The position numbers were made by a program, and so were the translations under genes. The notes under the pieces are model-generated. The model did not search any database. It was not told where the DNA came from and worked only from the letters and a program-made list of their open reading frames with translations. This document shows positions 1-6,389 of a stretch of DNA of 21,318 nucleotides, piece after piece (the first letter of the stretch is position 1; the number at the start of each line of letters is the position of its first letter). This DNA comes from Aalborgiella sp031390045 (GTDB taxonomy: Bacteria > Pseudomonadota > Gammaproteobacteria > Burkholderiales > Burkholderiaceae_C): positions 1 through 21,318 of the forward strand of contig JANMTB010000164.1 in assembly GCA_031390045.1 (NCBI GenBank). Direction: 5' to 3'.

Positions 1-60
1 ATTGAAGCTATTGAAGCTATTGAAGCTATTGAAGCTATTGAAGTTATTGAAGTTATTGAT
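1..60. repeat. Tandem 9-bp repeat abutting ubiE
   Basis: Six full 9-base units run from the window edge: four of ATTGAAGCT (1-36), two of ATTGAAGTT (37-54), then a partial unit ATTGAT (55-60), immediately followed by the ubiE ATG at 61. The array may extend left of the window. Because the period is a multiple of three, reading frames pass through it unchanged. Frame 1 has no stop and continues into ubiE. Frame 2 reads a Leu-Lys-Leu pattern and stops at the TGA at 62-64, which would give an ATGA overlap with ubiE. Frame 3 stops at once. The repeat is therefore probably the 3' end of an upstream gene. The GAAG at 49-52 is the only Shine-Dalgarno-like sequence for ubiE, so the repeat also contains its translation start region. 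Confidence 0.9.
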
Positions 61-64
61 ATGA
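2..64 (+). CDS. Possible 3' end of an upstream gene (partial)
   Basis: Frame 2 is open from the window edge to a TGA at 62-64 and overlaps the ubiE ATG as ATGA, the usual form of translational coupling in tight operons. The visible peptide is only a Leu-Lys-Leu repeat encoded by the tandem 9-mer, so no family can be assigned. In related Burkholderiales a short DUF971 gene often precedes ubiE; that is a guess from synteny, not seen here. The alternative is that the upstream gene ends before the window and this frame is not translated. Confidence 0.3.
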   Translation: MKLLKLLKLLKLLKLLKLLI

Positions 65-792
65 GCCAAACACATTTCGGTTTCCAGTCGGTCGAAGAAA
101 AAGACAAAGCCAAGCACGTGCGCAGCGTGTTTGATTCGGTCGCGCCAAAGTACGACATCATGAACGACCTGATGTCCATGGGTCTGCACCGCGCTTGGAA
201 GGCCTACACCGTCATGGTGGCGAATGTGCAAGAGGGTTCAAAAGTGTTGGATATAGCCGGTGGAACGGGCGATTTGGCGTTGGCTTTTGCACCGAAAGTT
301 GGCAAAACTGGCCATGTGGTGCATACCGACATCAACGAAGCCATGTTGCGTGAAGGCCGTGATCGTTTGATCAACGCTGGCGTGGTTTTGCCTACTTTTG
401 TGTGCGATGCAGAGAAGTTACCCTTTCCAGACAGCCATTTTGATGTCGTGACCGTCGCTTTTGGGTTGCGCAATATGACGCACAAAGATTTGGCGTTGAA
501 GGAAATGAACCGCGTTTTGAAGCCAAATGGCAAATTACTGGTCTTGGAGTTTTCCAAGATCGCCAAACCACTTTCTAAGGTTTACGACTGGTATTCTTTC
601 AATGTGTTACCAAAGCTAGGTAAATTGGTGGCTGGGGATGATTCTAGTTACCGTTACCTGGCCGAGTCGATTCGCATGCACCCGAGCCAAGAAGAACTCA
701 AAGTATTCATGAAAACTGCAGGTTTTGGTCATGTGGACTTTCACAACATGACGGGTGGTGTCGTGGCGCTGCATGTTGGCATCAAGTGCTAG
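61..792 (+). CDS. ubiE: UbiE, demethylmenaquinone/2-polyprenyl-benzoquinol C-methyltransferase
   Basis: The 243-residue protein is a class I SAM-dependent methyltransferase of the UbiE/COQ5 family, close to the usual 250 residues. It adds a ring C-methyl group in ubiquinone synthesis (and in menaquinone synthesis where present). The N-terminus has the family pattern VRSVFDSVAPKYDIMNDLMS. The SAM-binding motif VLDIAGGTGD lies near residues 63-72, and the post-motif DVVTVAFGLRNM near 128-139 is typical of UbiE. The ATG at 61 matches the expected N-terminus, although the frame is open further upstream through the tandem repeat. It heads a ubi gene group with ubiJ and ubiB downstream, interrupted by a Tim44-like gene that appears to have its own promoter. 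Confidence 0.96.
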   Translation: MSQTHFGFQSVEEKDKAKHVRSVFDSVAPKYDIMNDLMSMGLHRAWKAYTVMVANVQEGSKVLDIAGGTGDLALAFAPKVGKTGHVVHTDINEAMLREGRDRLINAGVVLPTFVCDAEKLPFPDSHFDVVTVAFGLRNMTHKDLALKEMNRVLKPNGKLLVLEFSKIAKPLSKVYDWYSFNVLPKLGKLVAGDDSSYRYLAESIRMHPSQEELKVFMKTAGFGHVDFHNMTGGVVALHVGIKC

Positions 793-983
793 TACATAAC
801 TTGGTGTTGTGGCTAAGCAGTGTGTTTTTGTCACAATTTGCAGCAAGTAATTTTAAAATACCCTTTTATGCTGCAAGTCTCTGTTAATACCTATTGAAAA
901 CTAAAGCATTTAGCCCTATATTGAGAGCATGTTGAAAACAACAGGTTTTTGACAACGATTCATTTGGCTTTTCAGGAGAAAAT
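793..983. other. Intergenic region between ubiE and the Tim44-like gene
   Basis: This 191-base AT-rich spacer contains an inverted repeat with arms TTGCAGCA (838-845) and TGCTGCAA (869-876), with the palindrome ATTTTAAAAT (850-859) between the arms. A good sigma-70-like promoter follows (894-922), then a strong Shine-Dalgarno (974-979). No G+C-rich terminator hairpin is visible after ubiE and no convincing small ORF is present. Confidence 0.6.
894..922 (+). promoter_or_regulatory. Predicted sigma-70 promoter of the Tim44-like gene
   Basis: A TTGAAA -35 element (894-899) is separated by exactly 17 bases from a TATATT -10 element (917-922); each hexamer is one or two bases off consensus. It lies about 60 bases upstream of the ATG at 984. 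This suggests the Tim44-like, ubiJ and ubiB genes can be transcribed independently of ubiE. Confidence 0.6.
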
Positions 984-2024
984 ATGAAACTTTGGACTAC
1001 AGTTTTAATTTGCGCGTTGACTTTTTCTAGCTTATCTGCTGAGGCTGCACGTCGCATGGGTGGTGGTGGTTCTATGGGTAAGCAATCCAACAACGTCACA
1101 CAGAAAAGCGCACCACCAGCTGCTCCAGCTCAAAACGCGACTAATTCTGCTGCTGCTAAACCCGCTGCAGCGCCAGCTGCGGCACCTGCGGCTGCGCCTA
1201 AGAAACCATGGGGCGCGATGCTAGGTGGCTTGGCTGCTGGCCTAGGTTTGGCTTGGTTGGCTAATTCATTGGGTCTAGGCGGTATGCTGGGTGGCATCAT
1301 GCAGGCTGTGATGTTTGGCTTGTTGGCGTTTGGTGTAATTGCTTTGGTGATGTACTTTATTCGCTCACGTAATGGTGGCAAAAAGTCAACCGGCAACACG
1401 TTTAATTCTAGTAGCCCATACGCCATGCAAGGTGCTGGCAGTTCTTCACCAGCAGATGCTATTCCTCCACGTTCATACAGCCCACAAAATGTTGGTAATG
1501 ACGCTTCTGCGCGTCCTTGGGAAGGCAATGCCACAGCGTTTGACAGCAGTGCAGCGGGTCAGCAAGCGGGCAAGTCAATGATTGGCTCTGGTCTACAAGC
1601 TTCAGACAATACGACAGGTTTGTCAGGCTCTCAGTCTTGGGGTGTTCCTGTTGATTTTGATACAGCTGGATTCTTGACAGCTGCAAAACGCAATTTCGTG
1701 ACCTTGCAAGACGCTTGGGACAAATCTGACATCGCGGCATTAAAGGCGATGATGACAGATGAGATGGCTGGCGAGATCAAAGCTCAATTGGCTGAGCGCG
1801 GCATACAAGCTGGTGTGGTCAACAAAACCGATGTGGTGATGTTGGATGCGCAGTTGCTTGGCATCGAAGAAATGGCTACGGAGTACATGGCCAGTGTCGA
1901 GTTTTCAGGCATGATTCGTGAAGAGGAGTCAGTCGGTCCAGCACCGTTCCGCGAAGTATGGAACATGACCAAAGCCAAAAATGGCGGCGGTTGGTTAGTC
2001 GCAGGCGTGCAAGCACTGCAATAA
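984..2024 (+). CDS. Membrane protein with C-terminal Tim44-like domain
   Basis: The 346-residue product starts with a clear signal peptide or membrane anchor (MKLWTTVLICALTFSSLSAEA, hydrophobic and ending in an AEA cleavage-like site). An Ala/Pro-rich low-complexity stretch follows at about residues 33-75. Next come Gly/Leu-rich hydrophobic segments (about 77-127) that look like one or two membrane spans, then a Ser/Gly/Asn-rich linker. The C-terminal part, from about residue 230, reads as an alpha/beta domain with the pattern FLTAAKRNFVTLQDAWDKSD, as in bacterial Tim44-like proteins. AGGAGA at 974-979 sits 4 bases before the ATG at 984, supporting this start. The bacterial family has no settled function. 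Mitochondrial Tim44 binds cardiolipin-rich membrane and recruits Hsp70 to the import motor, and the shared domain may bind lipid. Its place among ubiquinone genes hints at a membrane or quinone-linked job, by context only. Confidence 0.85.
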   Translation: MKLWTTVLICALTFSSLSAEAARRMGGGGSMGKQSNNVTQKSAPPAAPAQNATNSAAAKPAAAPAAAPAAAPKKPWGAMLGGLAAGLGLAWLANSLGLGGMLGGIMQAVMFGLLAFGVIALVMYFIRSRNGGKKSTGNTFNSSSPYAMQGAGSSSPADAIPPRSYSPQNVGNDASARPWEGNATAFDSSAAGQQAGKSMIGSGLQASDNTTGLSGSQSWGVPVDFDTAGFLTAAKRNFVTLQDAWDKSDIAALKAMMTDEMAGEIKAQLAERGIQAGVVNKTDVVMLDAQLLGIEEMATEYMASVEFSGMIREEESVGPAPFREVWNMTKAKNGGGWLVAGVQALQ

Positions 2025-2070
2025 AAAGCTTTTTAAGACTTTGCAAGACTGTTAAAGGGTAAATTAAAAA

Positions 2071-2095
2071 ACCTTGCGATTTTAAAATCTGCAAA
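2071..2095. repeat. Imperfect inverted repeat before ubiJ
   Basis: The 12-base perfect palindrome GATTTTAAAATC (2078-2089) is flanked by TTGC (2074-2077) and GCAA (2091-2094), so the arms extend with one extra T on the right. It is AT-rich and lacks a G+C stem and U-tract, so it is not a typical terminator. The core ATTTTAAAAT is the same as that at 850-859, in the other spacer flanking the Tim44-like gene. Confidence 0.45.
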
Positions 2096-2116
2096 AGTCG
2101 TGAATAATTGGGGACT

Positions 2117-2689
2117 ATGGCAACATCGTCCCCTTTTTCTTTGTTTGATGACTTGGTGAGCAAACTTACAGGTTTGCAGCCGCCTGCATGGGCGGTTGAC
2201 GAAGTGCATCAACGCCTCGTTTTGCTACTCAACCATGTGCTAATGCAAGAACCAGAAGCGACTGCCCGTTTGGCGCGGCTCAAAGGCCGTGTCGTGCGCG
2301 TGCAATGGCGAACGCTGTCCATGACGTTGGCTGCCACGCCTGCAGGTTTGCTGGAGCGCTCAACGCCAGAAGCTGTTGCTGATTTGAGCTTGCTGGTTGC
2401 AGATGAATCACCTTTATCCATCCTGCAAACCGCGCTCAATGGTGGCAAACCCAACATCAAGATCGAAGGCGACGTTCAGCTGGCTGCCGAAGTGAATTGG
2501 CTGGCAGACCATGTACGCTGGGACGTGGAAGAGGATTTATCTCGCATCACGGGCGATGCGCCCGCGCATGCCGTGGTCAGTACGGTTAAGCAAATAGTGG
2601 TTGGTTTGAAATCGTTTTTGGTCAGCAAAGTTACAGATACAGAGGTTGTCAATCCATCAGTAAAAGTCACTGCAAAGGCTGCAGAATGA
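2117..2689 (+). CDS. ubiJ: UbiJ, ubiquinone biosynthesis accessory factor (SCP2-like)
   Basis: The 190-residue protein has an N-terminal SCP2-like lipid-binding domain and a helical C-terminus (VKQIVVGLKSFLVSKVTDTE). Its place directly before ubiB matches the ubiE-ubiJ-ubiB order known in E. coli, where UbiJ (201 residues) is a non-enzymatic factor of the cytoplasmic Ubi complex that binds isoprenoid intermediates with UbiK. The ATG at 2117 gives the N-terminus MATSSPFSLF, typical of this family in Burkholderiales. A GGGGA lies only 2 bases upstream of it, so a TTG at 2108 (three residues longer) cannot be excluded. The stop overlaps the ubiB start as ATGA (2686-2689), implying translational coupling. 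Sequence conservation in this family is low, so synteny carries much of the call. Confidence 0.85.
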   Translation: MATSSPFSLFDDLVSKLTGLQPPAWAVDEVHQRLVLLLNHVLMQEPEATARLARLKGRVVRVQWRTLSMTLAATPAGLLERSTPEAVADLSLLVADESPLSILQTALNGGKPNIKIEGDVQLAAEVNWLADHVRWDVEEDLSRITGDAPAHAVVSTVKQIVVGLKSFLVSKVTDTEVVNPSVKVTAKAAE

Positions 2690-4290
2690 GACGGCTCTTG
2701 CGTGGGGCTTTCATTGTTTGGATAGCGCTGCGGTTTGGTTTAGACCAGCTGGTGTTGACGAGTTTTCAAAAGCCATGGTTGACTGTTTTGGCTCGTATTG
2801 TGTCATTTGGACGCAATTTGCAAGCCCCGCGTGGCCAGCGTTTACGCGAGGCTTTGGAAAGCTTGGGGCCAATTTTTGTCAAATTTGGCCAAGTGTTGTC
2901 GACAAGGCGTGATTTGCTTCCGCTGGATGTTGCAGACGAATTAGCGAAACTGCAAGACCGAGTTCCAACGTTTGATCCAAAAATTGCAGTGCAAACAATA
3001 GAGCGCGCTTTTAATAAGCCGCTGGCGGATATATTTGCCACTTTTGAGCGTGAACCCGTTGCCAGTGCGTCTATTGCGCAAGTGCATTTTGCGACGATTA
3101 CAGACAAACAAGGGCGTAAACTTGAAGTGGCCGTCAAGGTGCTGCGACCAAACATGTTGGCTGCTATCGAAAAAGACCTGAGCCTGATGCACATGATGGC
3201 TGGCTGGGTGGAGAAGCTCAGTGCTGACGGCAAACGCCTGAAGCCGCGCGAGGTGGTAGCCGAGTTTGACAAGCATCTCCATGACGAGTTGGATTTGATA
3301 CGTGAGGCTTCCAGCGCAGCGCAGCTCAAACGCAATATGTCGTTGCACGCTGCTGAAAAAGATCTGGTCATGATTCCCGATATGTATTGGGACTATTGCC
3401 ACCCTGATGTGCTGGTCATGCAGCGCATGAAGGGCGTGCCTATCAATCAAACACAGGTTTTACGCGATGCTGGAGTCGATTTCAAGAAGCTCGCTAGTGA
3501 CGGGGTGACCATATTTTTTGCCCAAGTCTTTCGCGACGGTTTTTTCCATGCAGATATGCATCCTGGCAATATTCAAGTGAGTTTGGAGCCAGCAACCTTT
3601 GGGCGCTATATCTTGCTAGATTTCGGCATCATTGGCAGTTTGACAGCGGTTGATAAAGATTATCTGGCGCAGAACTTCACGGCATTTTTCAGGCGCGATT
3701 ACAAACGTGTTTCTGAGCTACATATCGAATCGGGTTGGGTGCCTAAAGAGACTCGCGTTGATGAATTAGAATCTGCCATTCGCGCGGTTTGCGAACCTTA
3801 TTTTGACCGTCCATTGAAAGAAATTTCGCTTGGATTGGTATTGATGAGGTTATTCCAAACCTCGCGTCGTTTCCACGTAGAGATTCAACCGCAATTGGTA
3901 TTGTTGCAAAAGACGTTATTGAATATTGAAGGTTTAGGCCGTGATTTAGATCCGGATTTGGATTTGTGGAATACTGCTAAACCTTTTTTAGAGAAATGGA
4001 TGCTCGAGCAAATTGGTCCACAAAAGTTAATGGAAGAGCTCAAAGCACAAGCACCTCGTTATGCGAAGTTATTACCTGAATTGCCAGCTTTATTAACTGT
4101 TTATTTGAAGAATAATTCAAATAATAATGAAATTAATAATACAAAACAAAATTCTGTTTTATTAAAAGAGTTATTGAGTGAGCAACGCAGAACGAACAAA
4201 CTGCTTCAGCGTTTCATCTATACAGGTTTGGGGTTTATACTGGGTTTGATAGCAATGCAGTTGGTTGCCCGTTTACATATTAATTTTTGA
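2686..4290 (+). CDS. ubiB: UbiB, atypical kinase/ATPase for ubiquinone biosynthesis
   Basis: The 534-residue member of the ABC1/ADCK/UbiB family compares with 546 residues in E. coli. Visible landmarks are the KxGQ motif (K66-FGQ69), the Ala-rich nucleotide loop VASASIAQVHFA (about 125-136), the invariant Lys K151 in AVKVLRP, HADMHPGN (288-295) and DFG (312-314). Two hydrophobic C-terminal segments, ending near MQLVARLHINF, anchor it to the inner membrane. The family is required for ubiquinone synthesis, probably through ATPase activity that helps extract lipid intermediates. An Asn-rich linker (NNSNNNEINN, about residues 475-484) before the membrane anchor is AT-rich and poorly conserved. 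The gene starts within the ubiJ stop codon. Confidence 0.96.
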   Translation: MRRLLRGAFIVWIALRFGLDQLVLTSFQKPWLTVLARIVSFGRNLQAPRGQRLREALESLGPIFVKFGQVLSTRRDLLPLDVADELAKLQDRVPTFDPKIAVQTIERAFNKPLADIFATFEREPVASASIAQVHFATITDKQGRKLEVAVKVLRPNMLAAIEKDLSLMHMMAGWVEKLSADGKRLKPREVVAEFDKHLHDELDLIREASSAAQLKRNMSLHAAEKDLVMIPDMYWDYCHPDVLVMQRMKGVPINQTQVLRDAGVDFKKLASDGVTIFFAQVFRDGFFHADMHPGNIQVSLEPATFGRYILLDFGIIGSLTAVDKDYLAQNFTAFFRRDYKRVSELHIESGWVPKETRVDELESAIRAVCEPYFDRPLKEISLGLVLMRLFQTSRRFHVEIQPQLVLLQKTLLNIEGLGRDLDPDLDLWNTAKPFLEKWMLEQIGPQKLMEELKAQAPRYAKLLPELPALLTVYLKNNSNNNEINNTKQNSVLLKELLSEQRRTNKLLQRFIYTGLGFILGLIAMQLVARLHINF

Positions 4291-4454
4291 AAATATCGCG
4301 CATAAATTAATTATATTTGGCTGTAGCCGGCATATTATATGCTTTAAATGCTATTTAAATTATAGCAATTTTGTGTTATATGATTAGATTTTAATGAATT
4401 TTACGTTGATTTTTGGTTGATTTATTGATGTTTATCTAGCATATTGGAGTATGC
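4291..4454. other. AT-rich intergenic region between ubiB and symporter gene
   Basis: This 164-base spacer is markedly AT-rich. It contains one copy of a dispersed hairpin repeat (4318-4372). A GGAG at 4446-4449 serves as the ribosome site for the ATG at 4455. An ATG at 4451 lies in another frame. No convincing promoter stands out; a weak extended -10 (TGTTATATG, 4374-4382) just after the repeat is the best candidate. No small ORF can be supported. Confidence 0.5.
4318..4372. repeat. Dispersed hairpin repeat, copy 1
   Basis: The element begins TGGCTGTAGCC and contains the palindrome GCATAT-T-ATATGC (4330-4342) and a second stem TGCTAT (4349-4354) with ATAGCA (4362-4367) around a 7-base loop. 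It aligns without gaps to 21115-21169 with 43 of 55 bases identical (counted by eye). Copy 2 keeps the second stem with a C-to-T change that would leave a G-U pair in RNA. Short intergenic elements of this general form (a TAGCC block followed by a GCTAT/ATAGC hairpin) are, from memory, common in Comamonadaceae genomes. Lying just after ubiB, it could end or stabilise the transcript. Confidence 0.7.
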
Positions 4455-5909
4455 ATGTTACTGTCATTCATTGTTGTTTATTTATTGATTTCAATCGCCA
4501 TTGGCTTGTATGCTGCTAGGCGAGTTCATAATACTGCTGATTATGCGGTCGCGGGGCGAAGTTTGCCTTTGGCAGTGGTTATTGCTACAACATTCGCAAC
4601 CTGGTTTGGCTCAGAAACAGTATTAGGTGTACCTGCTAAATTCGTTCAAAATGGTATTGGCTCTGTCGTAGAAGATCCGTTTGGTGCTTCTATGTGTTTG
4701 GTGTTTGTGGGATTATTTTTTGCGTATAAACTTTATCAACGCAATCTGATCACGATTGGTGATTATTATCGACAACGTTTTGGCCGAGGCGTCGAGATTT
4801 TTTGCTCCTTGGTGATTATGGTCAGTTATCTGGGTTGGGTGGCTGCACAGATAACGGCTTTGGGTTTGGTCTTTAATTTAATAACCCAAGGTACAGTATC
4901 CATCGCACAGGGCATGGTTATAGGTACATTGATCGTATTGGTATATACCCTGTATGGCGGCATGTGGTCTGTGGCAATGACCGATTTCATTCAAATGATC
5001 GTTATTGCATTGGGTTTAATTGTGATTGCTTGGTATGCAGCGGGCTTGGCGGGCGGTGCGGACAAGGTTTTAGATTACGCCGTCAAAAACGGCAAACTGC
5101 AGTTTTTCCCCACCGGTGGTTTCAAAGAATGGTTGTTTTTCTCAGCAGCGGCGATGACGATGATGCTTGGTTCTATCCCACAACAAGACGTTTTTGCGCG
5201 CGTGATGTCATCCAAAGATGCCAAAACCGCTGTTCGCGGCCCCGTAATTGGCGGCATCTTGTACTTTTTGTTCGCGTTGATTCCTATGTTTGTTGTCATG
5301 GCGGCTGTGATCATCATGCCTGAGGCGACCACGACTTTGCTCAAAGACGACCCGCAAAAAGTGCTGCCCACGTTGGTGATGCAAAAGATGCCATTGCTTT
5401 TGCAAATTACATTTTTTGGTGCGTTGCTGTCTGCCATCATGTCCACGGCATCAGCCACGCTGTTGGCGCCTAGCACCACGTTTGTCGAGAATATTTTGCG
5501 CAATATCAAACCGGGTATGAGTGATGCCGCCACGCTAAAGGCCATGCGAATATCCGTTGTTGTGTTTACCGCAGCAGTTTTGACATACGCCATCAATATG
5601 CAGGGAACGCCGATTTATGATTTAGTCTCGGGCGCGTATCAAATTACACTGGTTGGCGCTTTTGTGCCTCTTGTTTTTGGTTTGTATTGGTACCGTGCGA
5701 CAACGCAGGGCGCTGTTCTTTCGATTGTCCTAGGCATTGTTATTTGGTTAGTTTTTACATATGTGCCAAGTTTGGCTGAGAGTTTTCCGCCGCAATTGGC
5801 CGGATTGATCGCTGCTTTGCTGGGTATGTTGGCCGGCTCTTTGTTGCCACAAATGATGCATGACAAAAAAGGCCATGTTCACCACTATGAGGGAAGTAGT
5901 GCTGTCTAA
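4455..5909 (+). CDS. Sodium:solute symporter family protein
   Basis: The 484-residue polytopic membrane protein belongs to the SSS family (PanF/PutP/choline-transporter-like). About 13 hydrophobic segments can be read, starting with LLSFIVVYLLISIAIGLY. The N-terminal pattern NTADYAVAGRSLPLAVV and the following TFATWFGSETVLG match the family helix 1-2 region. YGGMWSVAMTDFIQMIVIALGL (about 164-185) is the other family hallmark, seen in PutP-type carriers. GGAG (4446-4449) lies 5 bases before the ATG at 4455. The substrate cannot be read from sequence; candidates include organic acids, amino acids or choline-like compounds. It stands alone, with AT-rich spacers on both sides, between ubiB and fmdB. 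Confidence 0.88.
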   Translation: MLLSFIVVYLLISIAIGLYAARRVHNTADYAVAGRSLPLAVVIATTFATWFGSETVLGVPAKFVQNGIGSVVEDPFGASMCLVFVGLFFAYKLYQRNLITIGDYYRQRFGRGVEIFCSLVIMVSYLGWVAAQITALGLVFNLITQGTVSIAQGMVIGTLIVLVYTLYGGMWSVAMTDFIQMIVIALGLIVIAWYAAGLAGGADKVLDYAVKNGKLQFFPTGGFKEWLFFSAAAMTMMLGSIPQQDVFARVMSSKDAKTAVRGPVIGGILYFLFALIPMFVVMAAVIIMPEATTTLLKDDPQKVLPTLVMQKMPLLLQITFFGALLSAIMSTASATLLAPSTTFVENILRNIKPGMSDAATLKAMRISVVVFTAAVLTYAINMQGTPIYDLVSGAYQITLVGAFVPLVFGLYWYRATTQGAVLSIVLGIVIWLVFTYVPSLAESFPPQLAGLIAALLGMLAGSLLPQMMHDKKGHVHHYEGSSAV

Positions 5910-5920
5910 GCGCGCCAACT

Positions 5921-5948
5921 TAAACACTTATCTAACGTAAACACTTAT
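5921..5948 (+). repeat. 11-bp direct repeat upstream of fmdB
   Basis: TAAACACTTAT occurs at 5921-5931 and again at 5938-5948, so the units start 17 bases apart, separated by CTAACG. The second unit overlaps the TATAAT -10-like hexamer. Such an arrangement could be a regulator-binding pair or a chance duplication. Confidence 0.75.
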
Positions 5949-5951
5949 AAT
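5946..5951 (+). promoter_or_regulatory. Perfect TATAAT -10 element upstream of fmdB
   Basis: A consensus TATAAT lies at 5946-5951, about 60 bases before the fmdB start at 6014 and after the symporter stop. There is no good -35: TTAAAC (5920-5925) is 20 bases away, and the best-spaced hexamers are weak. An activator bound to the adjacent direct repeat could make up for this. It would drive fmdB, the DUF502 gene and probably aspS. Confidence 0.45.
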
Positions 5952-6013
5952 AGAGGGTTACGCCAGCTTGCTTCAAGCTTTGGTGCTTTATAACGCTTTA
6001 AAACTCTCTTTTT

Positions 6014-6373
6014 ATGCCTATTTACGCTTACAAATGCGACGCTTGCGGGCATGCCAAAGACGTTTTGCAAAAAATGTCGGATCCGCAACTCACCGATTGC
6101 CCCTCTTGCGGTCGAGCCGAGTTCAAAAAACAGCTGACGGCCGCAGGTTTTCAGCTCAAGGGCACGGGTTGGTATGTGACTGATTTCCGCGAAGGCGGCG
6201 GTAAAAACACTGCGTCGGCCGCTGATGCAAAATCTGATGCTGCCGAATCTGTAACCCCTTCAACGGCAACTACACCCGATGCCGCTGCGAGTTCTCCCGC
6301 AACGACGCCATCTGCATCGAATACTGCCACGCCACCACCGGCGCCATCATCGGCTGCTGTCCCTAGCGTTTGA
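6014..6373 (+). CDS. FmdB-family zinc ribbon protein
   Basis: The 119-residue protein starts MPIYAYKCDACGHAKDVLQK and has two CxxC pairs (C9/C12 and CPSCG around residues 29-33), forming the small zinc ribbon of the FmdB/putative regulatory protein family. The conserved FQLKGTGWYVTDF segment follows at about 52-64. The C-terminal half (from about residue 70) is Ala/Ser/Thr/Pro-rich low complexity. The biochemical role is unknown; the name comes from a gene near formamidase. No clear Shine-Dalgarno precedes the ATG, but the N-terminus is the family's standard one. The stop is 16 bases before the DUF502 start and the pair precedes aspS, a common order in Burkholderiales, so they are probably cotranscribed. 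Confidence 0.9.
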   Translation: MPIYAYKCDACGHAKDVLQKMSDPQLTDCPSCGRAEFKKQLTAAGFQLKGTGWYVTDFREGGGKNTASAADAKSDAAESVTPSTATTPDAAASSPATTPSASNTATPPPAPSSAAVPSV

Positions 6374-6389
6374 TTCTGAGGTCAAAAAT

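Noticed and set aside
1110..1210. Ala/Pro codon repeats in the Tim44-like gene as a possible repeat array
   Set aside because: They are irregular GCT/GCA/CCA codons encoding a low-complexity linker, not a spaced direct-repeat array such as CRISPR.
2023..2034. AAAAAGCTTTTT palindrome at the end of the Tim44-like gene as a terminator
   Set aside because: The stem has only one G-C pair per arm and would be too weak; the downstream ubi genes are probably cotranscribed.
2766..3371. 201-codon open frame on the minus strand within ubiB
   Set aside because: It is antisense to a strongly conserved gene, its product is Ser/Arg-rich with no recognisable domain, and there is no ribosome site.
5075..5596. 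173-codon minus-strand frame within the symporter gene
   Set aside because: The hydrophobic-looking product is the complement of membrane-helix codons; no family features.
6279..6389. N-terminal extension of the DUF502 gene
   Set aside because: It overlaps fmdB, encodes an Arg/His-rich stretch unlike the family, and a ribosome site precedes the ATG at 6390.
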